Below, one piece after another: positions 8,020 to 17,326 of a stretch of DNA of 64,000 bases. The stretch is from an uncultured Clostridia bacterium (lineage in GTDB: Bacteria > Bacillota > Clostridia > Christensenellales > Borkfalkiaceae): assembly GCA_934254815.1 (NCBI GenBank), contig CAKQME010000012.1:1-64000 (forward strand), read 5' to 3'. Within the stretch, counting starts at the first letter, position 1. Every line of letters starts with the position of its first letter. Under the pieces are notes generated by a model, which saw only the letters and a program-made list of their open reading frames with translations, made no database searches and was not told the origin of the DNA. A program made the position numbers and the translations under genes.

Positions 8020-9693
8020 TCAAGCCTCCTTTCTTTTAGCGGCGTAAGCGTCAACTATCGCCCTGCGCGCCACGCTTATAAGTTTATAGTCGGAATTTGC
8101 GTCGTTTTTATACGCATATGCCATCTCCGCTATGTTTCCGCAATTTAATTCCTCGCTGAAAGCCGTGTACAGGTAAGCGGTTTCACCGTCAGAATATTCG
8201 AACAATATATATCCCCTGCCGCAAAAATCACGGGCATAGTTCCGCTCGAAAATCTCCGAAACGCCGCCGAGATACCTGATAGTTCCGTCCGTTTCCGTCA
8301 TCGATTTAACGCAAGGAATTTTAAGAAGCTTTTCGCCGTAATTTTCGACGGAAAAGTCCTTTCTACCAAGCATATCGACGGGCATAACGATAGTTCCGTA
8401 TTCTTTTATTCTATCCGAGTAAACTCCTGCGCCTATCTTGCTTTCAAACGCCACGCCCGAAGTTTTTTCGTCCGCGCCTATCCTGAAAAACGAGCCGTCC
8501 GTCATCGCGAAATTTATATACGCGGCGGTAAAACTTATGTCGCTTTCTACGGTAATTGCCTTGCCGATTTTATATATTTCGCCGCTTTGCGTAATCCACC
8601 CCGCAAATGTTTTGCCGTCGATTGCAACGGAGCAATCGGGAAGATAAACTGTTTTATCTTCGCTATCGGCCCTTACGGTTTTTTTGCCTAATTCCGTGCC
8701 GTCCTCGTTATTAAATACTATAGAATAGCCTTTAACCGCCGTAAAAATCATATTTTCGGTAATAACGACTTCGTCGCCCGCGCCGTAAAGCTTTCCGTTC
8801 GATTCCCAACCGATAAACCCGTTCCCGGTATAATCCGGTAATATAACGGTACCGCCCGAAACGGTCTTTATTACATCGCTTGCCGCCTCGCCGTCAAAGC
8901 CCGTAAACGATACGCTTACAGCCTCGCCCGCTCCGCTTAAAACGAAGAACGAATACGCCGAATTTGCGTCTAAAAATTTATCGGTCGAAAAGGTCATGCC
9001 GTCCGCGCTGTTTTCGTCTGTAAAAGGCGACGAAAACATAGTAAAGCGATACAGACTTTCGGTTTGCGTTCCGTCCGCAGTAAAGCCTATACGCATTCCG
9101 CCGCACTGCGCGCCCGAGACGAGTTGCGCCGAATATTTGCTTTCGTCCGCTATACCGAAAGAAATTATTATCGACTCGCCGCTTTTAAGTGTTACTCCGT
9201 TAATCGCCGAATAAAAATCGACCAATTCGCTCTTTTCCTCAAATTCGTTTGTATACAACAGGCGAAGTTCCACGTTCTCCGAATCGTTTTCGGGTAAAAC
9301 ACCTTTAAAAACGTTTACGCGCGTATTAGCAAAAACTATAAAAGAGGCTTTGGGATCTTCCTTTTTGTTTGCGTCGCCTTTTTTCGTGATTTCGCCGTCG
9401 CAAGGCGCGGTAAACGCAACGGAAAAGTTATACGCCTTACCGTCGTATCTACGCGAATAAATGTAGCCCGAAGTCGCTATATAAGACGAGCCGTTCCAGT
9501 TGTCTTCCGCCCCGTAATAAAGTACCGTAGTATGCCTGTTGTCGCTCTCGTTTTTTAAACTCGCATAATTAAGCGAAGCGCAATATCGGTTTTCTTGTTC
9601 CGCAAAGGCGGAAAACCCGACAAGTCCTATCCCCGCGGCGGCGAAGATTATCGCCGCCGTAAAGGTTAAAATTATTTTCTTTAATTTCATCAC
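8020..9693 (-). CDS. Secreted surface protein with InlB-type repeats
   Basis: A 557-residue exported protein of unknown function. An N-terminal signal peptide ends near SAFAEQ. A beta-rich N-terminal module (CASLNYASLKNESDNRHTT onward, to about residue 230) and a C-terminal module (GSFFRIGADEKTSGVAF through RRAIVDAY) are both homologous to the GDPD protein at 2011-4167. Between them are two InlB/Listeria-Bacteroides repeats (FIGWESNGKLYGAGD and FAGWITQSGEIYKIG) and no enzyme domain. It lies 15 bp behind the solute-binding lipoprotein gene and just ahead of micro-gene 2. A carbohydrate-binding or surface-display role is the natural inference. No cell-wall sorting motif is visible, so how it is retained is unclear. 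Two adjacent ATGs (9693, 9690) can serve as start. Confidence 0.75.
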   Translation of the reverse strand: MMKLKKIILTFTAAIIFAAAGIGLVGFSAFAEQENRYCASLNYASLKNESDNRHTTVLYYGAEDNWNGSSYIATSGYIYSRRYDGKAYNFSVAFTAPCDGEITKKGDANKKEDPKASFIVFANTRVNVFKGVLPENDSENVELRLLYTNEFEEKSELVDFYSAINGVTLKSGESIIISFGIADESKYSAQLVSGAQCGGMRIGFTADGTQTESLYRFTMFSSPFTDENSADGMTFSTDKFLDANSAYSFFVLSGAGEAVSVSFTGFDGEAASDVIKTVSGGTVILPDYTGNGFIGWESNGKLYGAGDEVVITENMIFTAVKGYSIVFNNEDGTELGKKTVRADSEDKTVYLPDCSVAIDGKTFAGWITQSGEIYKIGKAITVESDISFTAAYINFAMTDGSFFRIGADEKTSGVAFESKIGAGVYSDRIKEYGTIVMPVDMLGRKDFSVENYGEKLLKIPCVKSMTETDGTIRYLGGVSEIFERNYARDFCGRGYILFEYSDGETAYLYTAFSEELNCGNIAEMAYAYKNDANSDYKLISVARRAIVDAYAAKRKEA

Positions 9694-9708
9694 GATTCCC
9701 CTTTACGA

Positions 9709-11376
9709 TTATTTCGCGTTTTTAAGATAATCGAGCACGCTGTCAATTCCTTTGGAAGAGCAGCTTCTTTCCATTTCGGCTTTGAACGAGGCTATTTTAT
9801 CTTTACTGCCGCACGCCGCCTGAACCGTATATGTTTTAGCGTAATCCAGACAAGCGATATTTATAGTTACTATTTTATACTTGTCAATCAGAAATTCGGG
9901 TTGGCGCCAGTTCACTTTGCCCGCCGCTTCGAGACCGATAACGTATTCGTCGTATCTCTTCTGCTCTTTACCGCCGTCGTACATAAGTTCGTAAGGCGTG
10001 TTATACTCCACTTTGCCGTTTACGACCTTAAATTTCATCGGGCTTATAACCGTGCCGAGATTGTACTCGCCGTAAGCCGCCGAAGCGGATACGTCGTAGT
10101 TGTTCGGCGTTATAAACAAGGATTTTCCGCCGTCCGCGTTACGGTTGGCAAAATTCTCTTCGGTAATAGTCTTTGTTCCGTCGGCGTTTTTAGTATAGTA
10201 AACGCCCTCTACGCCGTAAGTCAAAAGTTCTTGTCCCTCCTCGCCCATCATATAGTCGAGTATGGCGATAAGTCTGTACGGTTCTTTGGCGTTTACCGAA
10301 ACGCAATAACCGCCCCAGTAATATTGATCGCCTACGGGCGAGCCTACATACTGTCCGTCGTCGCTCGACGGGAAAGGAATAAACGTAGCTTCTTTCTTGT
10401 ATTCGGTAGCCATAGTCGCTATCATATTAGTAAGAGTATAGTTACAAGTGGTGATATACGCGCCTATTTTACCCGCCTTGAAATTGTCGGCGGTGGCGCT
10501 TTCGGTTACGCCGCCGAAGTTAGGATAAATATAGCCCTGACTCGTTCCGTCGTTAAGCCATTCGATATAATCGTCGTATTTTTCGGTATAAGCCGAAAGA
10601 GTATAAGTTCCGTCGGAATTTTTGGTATAACTCGGCGAAATTCCGAATGCGGAAAGGAAATCTTCGGTAAAATCGAAGTTTTCGTTAAGACCCAAGCCGA
10701 AAGTTCCGTCGGTATAACCGCCTTTGTTTTCGGTATGGAAATATTTAAGCATATCGGTAAATTCGGTTATGGTTACGGGATAATAGTCCGCGCTCTTGCC
10801 GTTTGCCGTAGCCCAATCGCTCATCCAGTCTTTTCTGACTATCAGAACGTGGTTGGATATACCCGTCATCTGCGGAGCAAAATAATTTTTACCGCCAACC
10901 GTAGCATTGTCAATATGCTCGGCGGAAAAAAGCGTTTTAAGGTTGGATTTACCGCCCGCGCCCGTAGCCTTGCCGTCCGATTCAAGTTTATCGAGATAAT
11001 TATTGAACGGGACTATATAGCCCTTTTCCGCCCACAGCGGGAAAGACGCCCCGTCGGGGATAGCGAACAAAACGTCGGGTACTTTTTTGTTGGAGTTTAC
11101 GATAGTCGATAAACGCGACTCCCATTCCGAAGAATAATTGAGTTTTATACTCACGTTGAATTTATCTTCTATCGCCTTAATTACTTTGTCTTTTTCGTTA
11201 GTCGTGAAAACAGGTTGCGAACCGTAAAAAGTATAAGTTATTTTTTCGTTCGACCAAGTATAGTCCTCAACGTAGCCTGATCCGCCGCCTCCGCCGTTCG
11301 AGTTTCCGCACCCCGCGACAGTCGCCGCAATAAGCGTGAGCGCAAGTAGCGCGGCAGTTAGTTTTAATTTTTTCAT
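9709..11376 (-). CDS. ABC sugar transporter solute-binding lipoprotein (family 1, LipO-like)
   Basis: A 555-residue extracellular solute-binding protein. The signal peptide KKLKLTAALLALTLIAATVAGC ends in a lipobox (V-A-G-C), followed by a Gly-rich linker. The body resembles the large LipO/YtcQ-type binding proteins that pair with LplB and YtcP permeases: KFNVSIKLNYSSEW, DVLFAIPDG near the N-lobe, WMSDWATANG, and the C-terminal GKVNWRQPEF. It should bind oligosaccharides outside the membrane and deliver them to the two permeases encoded directly upstream. The start at 11376 is chosen because GGAGG lies 8 bp ahead; the frame extends 20 codons further without any ribosome-binding site. No ATPase gene is nearby, so a shared MsmX-type ATPase probably powers the system. 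Confidence 0.9.
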   Translation of the reverse strand: MKKLKLTAALLALTLIAATVAGCGNSNGGGGGSGYVEDYTWSNEKITYTFYGSQPVFTTNEKDKVIKAIEDKFNVSIKLNYSSEWESRLSTIVNSNKKVPDVLFAIPDGASFPLWAEKGYIVPFNNYLDKLESDGKATGAGGKSNLKTLFSAEHIDNATVGGKNYFAPQMTGISNHVLIVRKDWMSDWATANGKSADYYPVTITEFTDMLKYFHTENKGGYTDGTFGLGLNENFDFTEDFLSAFGISPSYTKNSDGTYTLSAYTEKYDDYIEWLNDGTSQGYIYPNFGGVTESATADNFKAGKIGAYITTCNYTLTNMIATMATEYKKEATFIPFPSSDDGQYVGSPVGDQYYWGGYCVSVNAKEPYRLIAILDYMMGEEGQELLTYGVEGVYYTKNADGTKTITEENFANRNADGGKSLFITPNNYDVSASAAYGEYNLGTVISPMKFKVVNGKVEYNTPYELMYDGGKEQKRYDEYVIGLEAAGKVNWRQPEFLIDKYKIVTINIACLDYAKTYTVQAACGSKDKIASFKAEMERSCSSKGIDSVLDYLKNAK

Positions 11377-11398
11377 TTTAGTTTCCTCCGATATTTTT

Positions 11399-12316
11399 TT
11401 ATTCTTTAACCGATCCCACGTTAAGACCCTTTTCAAAATATTTTTGAATAAAAGGATAAACGAGCATTATCGGCAAAGTTACTACCATAGTCGTGGCTCT
11501 TTCAAAAGCCTTTTGATAACCCGCGATATTCAAATCGCCGAAAATATCCATTGAAGTTATAGACGACATAGACGATTCCTGAATAGTCATAACGAGATTC
11601 TGAAGCGGCAAAAGATAATTTTTATCCTGAATATACATATCGCCCAGGTACCAGTTATTCCATTTATCTATCGCGGCGAGCATACCTATCGTTACGAGTA
11701 CGGGTTTGCACATAGGCGCAAGAACTTTAAAAAGCACCTGAATCACATTTGCCCCGTCGAGTTGCGCCGCCTCCTCCATAGAATCGGGAATACCGCGCAA
11801 AAACGTTTTTACGAGTAAAATATGATAACAGTCTACGCAGCCTACCACTATAAACACCAGTACGTTATCCACGAAACCGAGGTTGACGAGCAACAAATAT
11901 GTAGGCACGGCTCCACCCGAAAACAGCATAGGTATCATAAGCAAAATAACCATAGCTTTAGTTCCGCCGACGCCTTTTTTTGCGATTGCGTAGCCGCCGA
12001 TAAGCGACGATACCAACCTCAACGCAACGTAACACACCACATAAAAAACGGTAACGCCGAACGAACGCCAAAAGCCGATTCCTCCGAGCAAAGCCTTATA
12101 CCCGACGAAAGTTATATCTTTCGGAAATATCATAGAACGGTTGGCGTTATACGCCACGTCTGACGAAAGAGAAATAGATATAACGTTCATAAACGGTATA
12201 ATTACGCTTAAAGCCAATAAACCGAGAATTATTACGAATACATAGTCGGCAAAGAGCCATTTTTGTTTGAGTTGTTTGTTTGCGCGGAGCTTTATTCCTA
12301 CACCCTTCGTACTCAT
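11399..12316 (-). CDS. ABC sugar transporter permease, YtcP/LplC type
   Basis: A 305-residue MalG-like permease with six predicted membrane segments, starting at the WLFADYVFVIILGLLALSVI segment. The cytoplasmic EAA loop EEAAQLDGANVIQVLFKVLAP contacts the ATPase. The very C-terminal KYFEKGLNVGSVKE tail is typical of the YtcP/LplC group that imports complex oligosaccharides. GGGAGGG lies 10 bp ahead of the ATG, which overlaps the stop of the partner permease by one base (TAATG), so the two are translationally coupled. Confidence 0.92.
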   Translation of the reverse strand: MSTKGVGIKLRANKQLKQKWLFADYVFVIILGLLALSVIIPFMNVISISLSSDVAYNANRSMIFPKDITFVGYKALLGGIGFWRSFGVTVFYVVCYVALRLVSSLIGGYAIAKKGVGGTKAMVILLMIPMLFSGGAVPTYLLLVNLGFVDNVLVFIVVGCVDCYHILLVKTFLRGIPDSMEEAAQLDGANVIQVLFKVLAPMCKPVLVTIGMLAAIDKWNNWYLGDMYIQDKNYLLPLQNLVMTIQESSMSSITSMDIFGDLNIAGYQKAFERATTMVVTLPIMLVYPFIQKYFEKGLNVGSVKE

Positions 12317-13275
12317 TAAAAAATACCCTCCCCCGAAATTTTATCCGCAATGAAATTTGTAGCCATAACGAGGAAAAACCCTATTACGGACTTGAAAAAT
12401 CCGAGCGCGGAAGCAACGCCGTAATCTCCGCTGCTTTTTAAACCCGTTCTGTAAATATAACTGTCGATAATATCGCCGTACTCGTATACCGACGGACTGT
12501 ACGTCTGCCGGATCTGCCCGAAATTGCCGTTAAGAACTTTCGCAAGTTGCAAAATAAGTTGCAGCACGACCGTAGGCACGAGTACGGGCATAGTTACATA
12601 CCACATTACCTCCCAACGATTCGCGCCGTCGATTTTAGCGGCTTCATAAGCCGAAACATCTGCCGAAGCAATAGCCGCAAGGTATAATATCGAGGCGAAC
12701 CCCACGTTTTGCCACACGTCGCTGAATATCAAAAACACAAGATACCAAACGGGATCGCTCATAAAACCTACGGGCTTTCCTCCGAGTTTTACGATTATCG
12801 CGTTTACGAGTCCCGTTTCGCCGCCGGAGGCGAGTATGCTCGAAAATACTCCGCCGAGTATAACCCAACTTAAAAAGTGCGGAAGATACAAAATGGTTTG
12901 CACACTCTTCTTATACCACTCGACTTTTATTTCGTTAAACACGAGCGCGAGGAAAATCGGCGCGGGAAAACAAAACAACAACCTTAGCCCCGACTGCAAA
13001 AGCGTATTCCTTATAGTTTTCCAGATATAATATTCCGAAAACAGCTCTTTGAAATTATAATACCAGGGATTGCTCCACGGACTTTTGAATATGCCGTCGA
13101 AAGCGTTATAATCTTTAAACGCTACCGCCATACCCGCGAGCGGCAGATAGTTAAAGATAAACAACACCCAGAATACGGATAAAAATAAAATATAAACGGG
13201 ATAATTTCTCTTTAAATCTCTACCCGCCCTGCGAGCGAGCGTAAGTTTATTACCTTTTAAATCCGTCTTTTTCAT
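12316..13275 (-). CDS. ABC sugar transporter permease, LplB type
   Basis: A 319-residue MalF-like permease of the LplB family. After a basic N-terminus (about 27 residues) come six membrane spans. FNYLPLAGMAVAFKDYN is the family's characteristic first periplasmic segment, and the EAA loop YEAAKIDGANRWEVMWYVTMP contacts the ATPase. AGGAGG lies 8 bp before the ATG. Together with the downstream permease and lipoprotein it forms an importer for oligosaccharides released by the extracellular part of the locus. Confidence 0.92.
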   Translation of the reverse strand: MKKTDLKGNKLTLARRAGRDLKRNYPVYILFLSVFWVLFIFNYLPLAGMAVAFKDYNAFDGIFKSPWSNPWYYNFKELFSEYYIWKTIRNTLLQSGLRLLFCFPAPIFLALVFNEIKVEWYKKSVQTILYLPHFLSWVILGGVFSSILASGGETGLVNAIIVKLGGKPVGFMSDPVWYLVFLIFSDVWQNVGFASILYLAAIASADVSAYEAAKIDGANRWEVMWYVTMPVLVPTVVLQLILQLAKVLNGNFGQIRQTYSPSVYEYGDIIDSYIYRTGLKSSGDYGVASALGFFKSVIGFFLVMATNFIADKISGEGIF

Positions 13276-13286
13276 CTTAATTCCTC

Positions 13287-14984
13287 CTATACGACGAACG
13301 TCGCCAGACGGTAAATTTTATCGTAACCGTCCTGCAACGGCAAATTTAAACAGGGTTCGCCGTTTTCGTCCGCTACCGCAACGCAAACGTAATACTTACC
13401 CGCCGCGAGATTATCGGGCAAAGAAACTTCTACAAAACATTCCTCGGATTGCGCCGCGAGCGCCTCTTCGTAATCATCCGCGACGGGCAAAGACGAAACG
13501 TCGAAATCCGACATACCCGACGCGACCTTTTCCATATCCGCGTCGAGTATTATTATCATAGGCTTCCCTCCGACATAACATGGCGCGGCGCCGACGTTTT
13601 TCACCGCCAACTTTACTTTAAAGGTTTTACCAGGAATAAAATTTCCGAAAGCTGCTGACGTAAAATTTATTCTATAACCGAGCTGACGAGTAATAGTATC
13701 CGTCCAAACGTTATCTTTAAGCGAATAAGGATCTGTTATAAGTCGCATATAACTTGCGTGATTACGCCAAAGCGCACGAAGCAACAAATCGTTTTGAGGT
13801 TCTTGTTCGGGCGCGGGTTCTATCGCGGTAATTTTCCCGTTATAATAATAATTATCGAGAAATCTTCCCACATAGTTGTCTTTATCCGCGCCGCTGTCGC
13901 GCTGAGTTACGAGAAACGAGTCGTCAGTACAACCGAAACCGTATTCAAGACTTTTTTGAAAAACCGCGTCGTCTTTTTCGGCTATATCGTCGTTCATAAG
14001 CACGAGATATTCGTTACCGAAAACCTCGTGTAAAAGTTCGGTCGCTTTCATTCGACTTTCGGAATTGATAAACTTACCCGTCTCGGTCGCTCGTCTGTTA
14101 TGCCCCTCGCCCCAAGTGCCGAGCGAACCTATCTCCACAAACTCTATATTTTCGCCGTATCTGTCGCGCAGAGCGATCATCATATTCTTATAGGCGGCTA
14201 AAAAAGCGTCGTCGCCGTAATCGGGACACCAAGTCATTCTCGCCTGCGACGAAAATTTTTCAATATCTTCCGAATAGCCGACCGTCGATTTTGCCGACAG
14301 GGTTTTCGCGTCCTCGGCATTCCCGTACCAAACTGTTCCCTCGTCGCAAAAACTGCTCCACATTCTCTCGCGAGCAAGAATTTCGGCTTCATCGTCGGTA
14401 TAAACGGGATTGCCGTCGGAATCGGTTTGCGCGAGATATCTGTTTTTCATCTTTCCGAAATCGCTTTCATCCGAAATTATCGGGTTGTATTCGAGTCCGT
14501 TCGCGCCGTTTTTATCTCTTACCCAAAGCGGCGTACACTGACCCCAACCGTCGTTTGCGGTTATCCGGAACGCAAGTTTTTTACCCTGCTCCACCCATTT
14601 ATCCGCAACGTCGTCTATAAAACCCCAGTAAAAAGAATTCTCGTCGAAAGTATAATCGTTCGGCAAAGTTACTCCGAGCGGTTTTAAAACTACGTTATAA
14701 AACAATTCGTCGGGTTGTATAAAGTTCCAGCCGAAACGAAAATAAACCGTTTCGCAAGGAAAATCGTTTAAATAATCGTTATCTTTAAGTAACGCGCCGT
14801 AAGAATTTATCTGATTGGAATAATAACAAAAATTCCAACCCATCTGCGGATTAGTTATAAGTTCTCCGCTATCGACAAGCGTTATTTCGTGCACGTACTC
14901 GGTCTTTTTTGCGCAAGCCGCGCCTGACCCCGTAGCAACGAAGCACGCGAGCGCGACTGCCGCGACCTTGGTTATATTTTTCAT
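13287..14984 (-). CDS. DUF4832-type glycoside-hydrolase-like lipoprotein
   Basis: 565 residues. A signal peptide ends near GSGAAC, giving a probable lipid-modified Cys. The main domain reads like the TIM-barrel of DUF4874/DUF4832 proteins: ELITNPQMGWNF at the start, FRFGWNFIQPDE, FRITANDGWGQ, and VEIGSLGTWGEGHNRR, where acidic residues at strand ends could be catalytic. The C-terminal part (GYRINFTSAAFG, LAVKNVGAAPCYVGGKP) is the beta-sandwich DUF4832 segment. The family resembles clan GH-A glycosidases, but its activity is not something I can name. I place the start at 14984, where GAGGGCG precedes ATG and the ATGA overlaps the stop of the previous gene; the longer frame would add 14 codons without a ribosome-binding site. 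A surface glycosidase acting before import is the likely role. Confidence 0.75.
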   Translation of the reverse strand: MKNITKVAAVALACFVATGSGAACAKKTEYVHEITLVDSGELITNPQMGWNFCYYSNQINSYGALLKDNDYLNDFPCETVYFRFGWNFIQPDELFYNVVLKPLGVTLPNDYTFDENSFYWGFIDDVADKWVEQGKKLAFRITANDGWGQCTPLWVRDKNGANGLEYNPIISDESDFGKMKNRYLAQTDSDGNPVYTDDEAEILARERMWSSFCDEGTVWYGNAEDAKTLSAKSTVGYSEDIEKFSSQARMTWCPDYGDDAFLAAYKNMMIALRDRYGENIEFVEIGSLGTWGEGHNRRATETGKFINSESRMKATELLHEVFGNEYLVLMNDDIAEKDDAVFQKSLEYGFGCTDDSFLVTQRDSGADKDNYVGRFLDNYYYNGKITAIEPAPEQEPQNDLLLRALWRNHASYMRLITDPYSLKDNVWTDTITRQLGYRINFTSAAFGNFIPGKTFKVKLAVKNVGAAPCYVGGKPMIIILDADMEKVASGMSDFDVSSLPVADDYEEALAAQSEECFVEVSLPDNLAAGKYYVCVAVADENGEPCLNLPLQDGYDKIYRLATFVV

Positions 14985-17326
14985 CTTTTCGCCCTCTTTT
15001 TTACTATTACTGCGGCAAGTCCGCATATTAAAACTGCGTACAAAACGCCGTTTGCGTCGCCTTTACAGCCGCCCTTTTTATCCGCGGCAAACTCGCGCGT
15101 ATTTATATCGCCGCTTATTTCAAGCGATACGAACGACCACCCGTTAAGTCCTTGCAAACTTTCCGTTGTTTTTTCATGCGCGGGGATATTGCCCGATAGT
15201 TGATAAGTTTCCGTATTAGCCTCGCCGTCCGCCGCATACACGACTATGAAATCGACTATCGCTTCGTCGCAAACGGTGTTGCCGACGCAATCGAATACGA
15301 AATACAGGTCGTCGCCCTCGTCAACCGAAAAAACGTCGACGCTATCCAGATAAAAAGTCTTTTTATCGCGGATACCGAACCATTCTCCGCTTGACGGAAA
15401 CACGACTTGATCGTTTTTCATTATCCTGAAACGAACGCCGTCCGAAGTACCGTCGTTATTGAATTTTATATAGCTGTCGGGATGAACCTTTACCCTTCCC
15501 GCGCCCTTAACGTTTAATTTTATAGCCGAAGACATATCTTCGCCCGGCGTTATCGCCACGCCGTTTTCGGTATAAGCAAGTCGGGCGTCGACGTTATCCG
15601 CTGAATAATAAGTTTTGGAAACGGAGTTAAAATTAGTATCGTATTCCGAAACTTCGCTTACCGAATTATAATCCGCGTCAACCGCCGCGCCGACTTCGTA
15701 AGCAGAATAATCTCCGCTCATATTCACATATTCTATCGCCCAATCGCCGCGAGTTCTCTCTTCGTCGAGCGCGACGATCGTAGTTTCGCTACCGCTTCCT
15801 TCGGTTACAAATACGAAATCGTCAACCATATTTCTTCTTGTAATCTCGCCCGTCTGCGACTGTGTGTACAGTTCCACATACGAGCCGTTTATATAGTCGA
15901 TTATTTTATTTTCGTTACTGCTGAAAACGAATAGTAATTTATCTCCCGCTTTCATATCAACGCGCGGAAAATCGGTTTTCACGAGCAAACCGTCTTTATC
16001 CTGTGTAGAATTGAAATAATGCCACTTTTCATTCGTTACGGTGTAGTAGGCTTTCTTCTCGGCGGAATAATACGCCAAACCCCAGCTTATACCGTCGTTG
16101 CCTGCGGTTACGGTAGTTTCGGTGTTCCACGCCGACTTGGCAAGATAAAACTTGGATATAAAAGCCGAACAATCCTTCTTTGACGTAAAAGCGTAAGTAA
16201 CGTATTTGCCGCCTACCGAATAGGTATGAAAACGAAATTCGTTGACTTTTCCGTCTTTCATATTAGTGGGGCGAGGCGATACGATAACTTCCTGTTGCAA
16301 TTTCCAGCCGCCCGAACTTTTATCCCAAGGCATATCGTTTTCGTTTAATTTACCGAATTCTTTCGCGCTTTCGGCATTAAATATATCTTGAGTTTTTTCA
16401 GCCAAATCGACTTCATAAAACCTGAAATTCTTTTCGCCCTGCTCTACCAGCTTCGCGCTTTGATCGATCGAATATTCCGTTCCGGCAAAACTTAAAGATA
16501 AATTGAGTTTTACGCGTTCCTTCCTGTTTTCGTCGGTAGATACCACAATTAAAAGCTCGTCGCCTGCCGACAAGGCATATTTCTCCGCCGTATTTAACTC
16601 CGCGACTTCGCCTGCGGCGACTGTAGTCCACAGCGATTCGCCGCCGATACCGTAATACGCGCCGTTCTTATAAAGCAACAGACAATATTTGATAACCGCC
16701 TTATTCCCCTCGTTATTTAAAACAAGTGAGTTTACAGTTACTTTACCGCTACGGGGCGCGCGAAAAGCCACCGCGGGATTATGCCCTCTGATCGGCGTAA
16801 CGGTGCTGCGGTTGTTGGTCGAATAAATTATTACGGGATTTTTAAGCGCGATATATCTGTTTTCATCCAACAAAGTTAAGTTTTCGGCAGCAATTTCCTC
16901 GCCCGTTTTTATCGAATAATACTTTCCGTCGTCGCGCTTCTCAACCTTATCGCCGTTACAAAAATATACTTTACGGGAGTTTTCGTAAACAAACGCCTCT
17001 CCGCTTTTCTCTTTATAGACCGCCGCCCCGCCGAGCGTGTCGATATATTGCACATATTGTTCGCCGTCTATAACGGTTACGGCGTCATACAATTCCGAAC
17101 CGTCGTATGTCCAGTTCCCCGAAATCCTGTAATCGGGGATATTCGTTCTTCCCGCGTATTCGTCCGCGTTTATCAACTCTTTTTTCTCAAATACCGCCAC
17201 GTTTTCGATCATAGATTCGTCGGCGTTCGCAACGGTTACGGCAAACGCCGCGCTTGTTGCCGCACAAAAGAACAACGCAAACGACATCACTGCAAGCAAC
17301 GCCGCTTTTATTTTAGTCTTTAACAT
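14981..17326 (-). CDS. Large secreted, membrane-anchored surface protein
   Basis: A 781-residue exported protein of unknown function. It has a signal peptide (MLKTKIKAALLAVMSFALFF onward) and at least three successive beta-rich, jelly-roll-like regions. Repeated elements are AFRAPRSGKVTVNSL (about residue 190), YAFTSKKDCSAFISKFYLA (about 390) and KLNVKGAGRVKVHPDSYIKF (about 615). Each is followed by stretches such as LSAGDELLIVVSTDENR and MKAGDKLLFVFSSNEN, a layout seen in carbohydrate-binding surface proteins. The C-terminus GGCKGDANGVLYAVLICGLAAVIVKKRAKR region is a membrane anchor with a positive tail. GGGAGA precedes the ATG. The gene overlaps both neighbours by a few bases. Glycan capture at the cell surface is inference. 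Confidence 0.75.
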   Translation of the reverse strand: MLKTKIKAALLAVMSFALFFCAATSAAFAVTVANADESMIENVAVFEKKELINADEYAGRTNIPDYRISGNWTYDGSELYDAVTVIDGEQYVQYIDTLGGAAVYKEKSGEAFVYENSRKVYFCNGDKVEKRDDGKYYSIKTGEEIAAENLTLLDENRYIALKNPVIIYSTNNRSTVTPIRGHNPAVAFRAPRSGKVTVNSLVLNNEGNKAVIKYCLLLYKNGAYYGIGGESLWTTVAAGEVAELNTAEKYALSAGDELLIVVSTDENRKERVKLNLSLSFAGTEYSIDQSAKLVEQGEKNFRFYEVDLAEKTQDIFNAESAKEFGKLNENDMPWDKSSGGWKLQQEVIVSPRPTNMKDGKVNEFRFHTYSVGGKYVTYAFTSKKDCSAFISKFYLAKSAWNTETTVTAGNDGISWGLAYYSAEKKAYYTVTNEKWHYFNSTQDKDGLLVKTDFPRVDMKAGDKLLFVFSSNENKIIDYINGSYVELYTQSQTGEITRRNMVDDFVFVTEGSGSETTIVALDEERTRGDWAIEYVNMSGDYSAYEVGAAVDADYNSVSEVSEYDTNFNSVSKTYYSADNVDARLAYTENGVAITPGEDMSSAIKLNVKGAGRVKVHPDSYIKFNNDGTSDGVRFRIMKNDQVVFPSSGEWFGIRDKKTFYLDSVDVFSVDEGDDLYFVFDCVGNTVCDEAIVDFIVVYAADGEANTETYQLSGNIPAHEKTTESLQGLNGWSFVSLEISGDINTREFAADKKGGCKGDANGVLYAVLICGLAAVIVKKRAKR

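Noticed and set aside
9901..11112. 403-codon plus-strand open frame
   Set aside because: Fully antisense to the solute-binding lipoprotein, with no domain, ribosome-binding site or sensible composition. It is a shadow of a long, GC-rich coding region.
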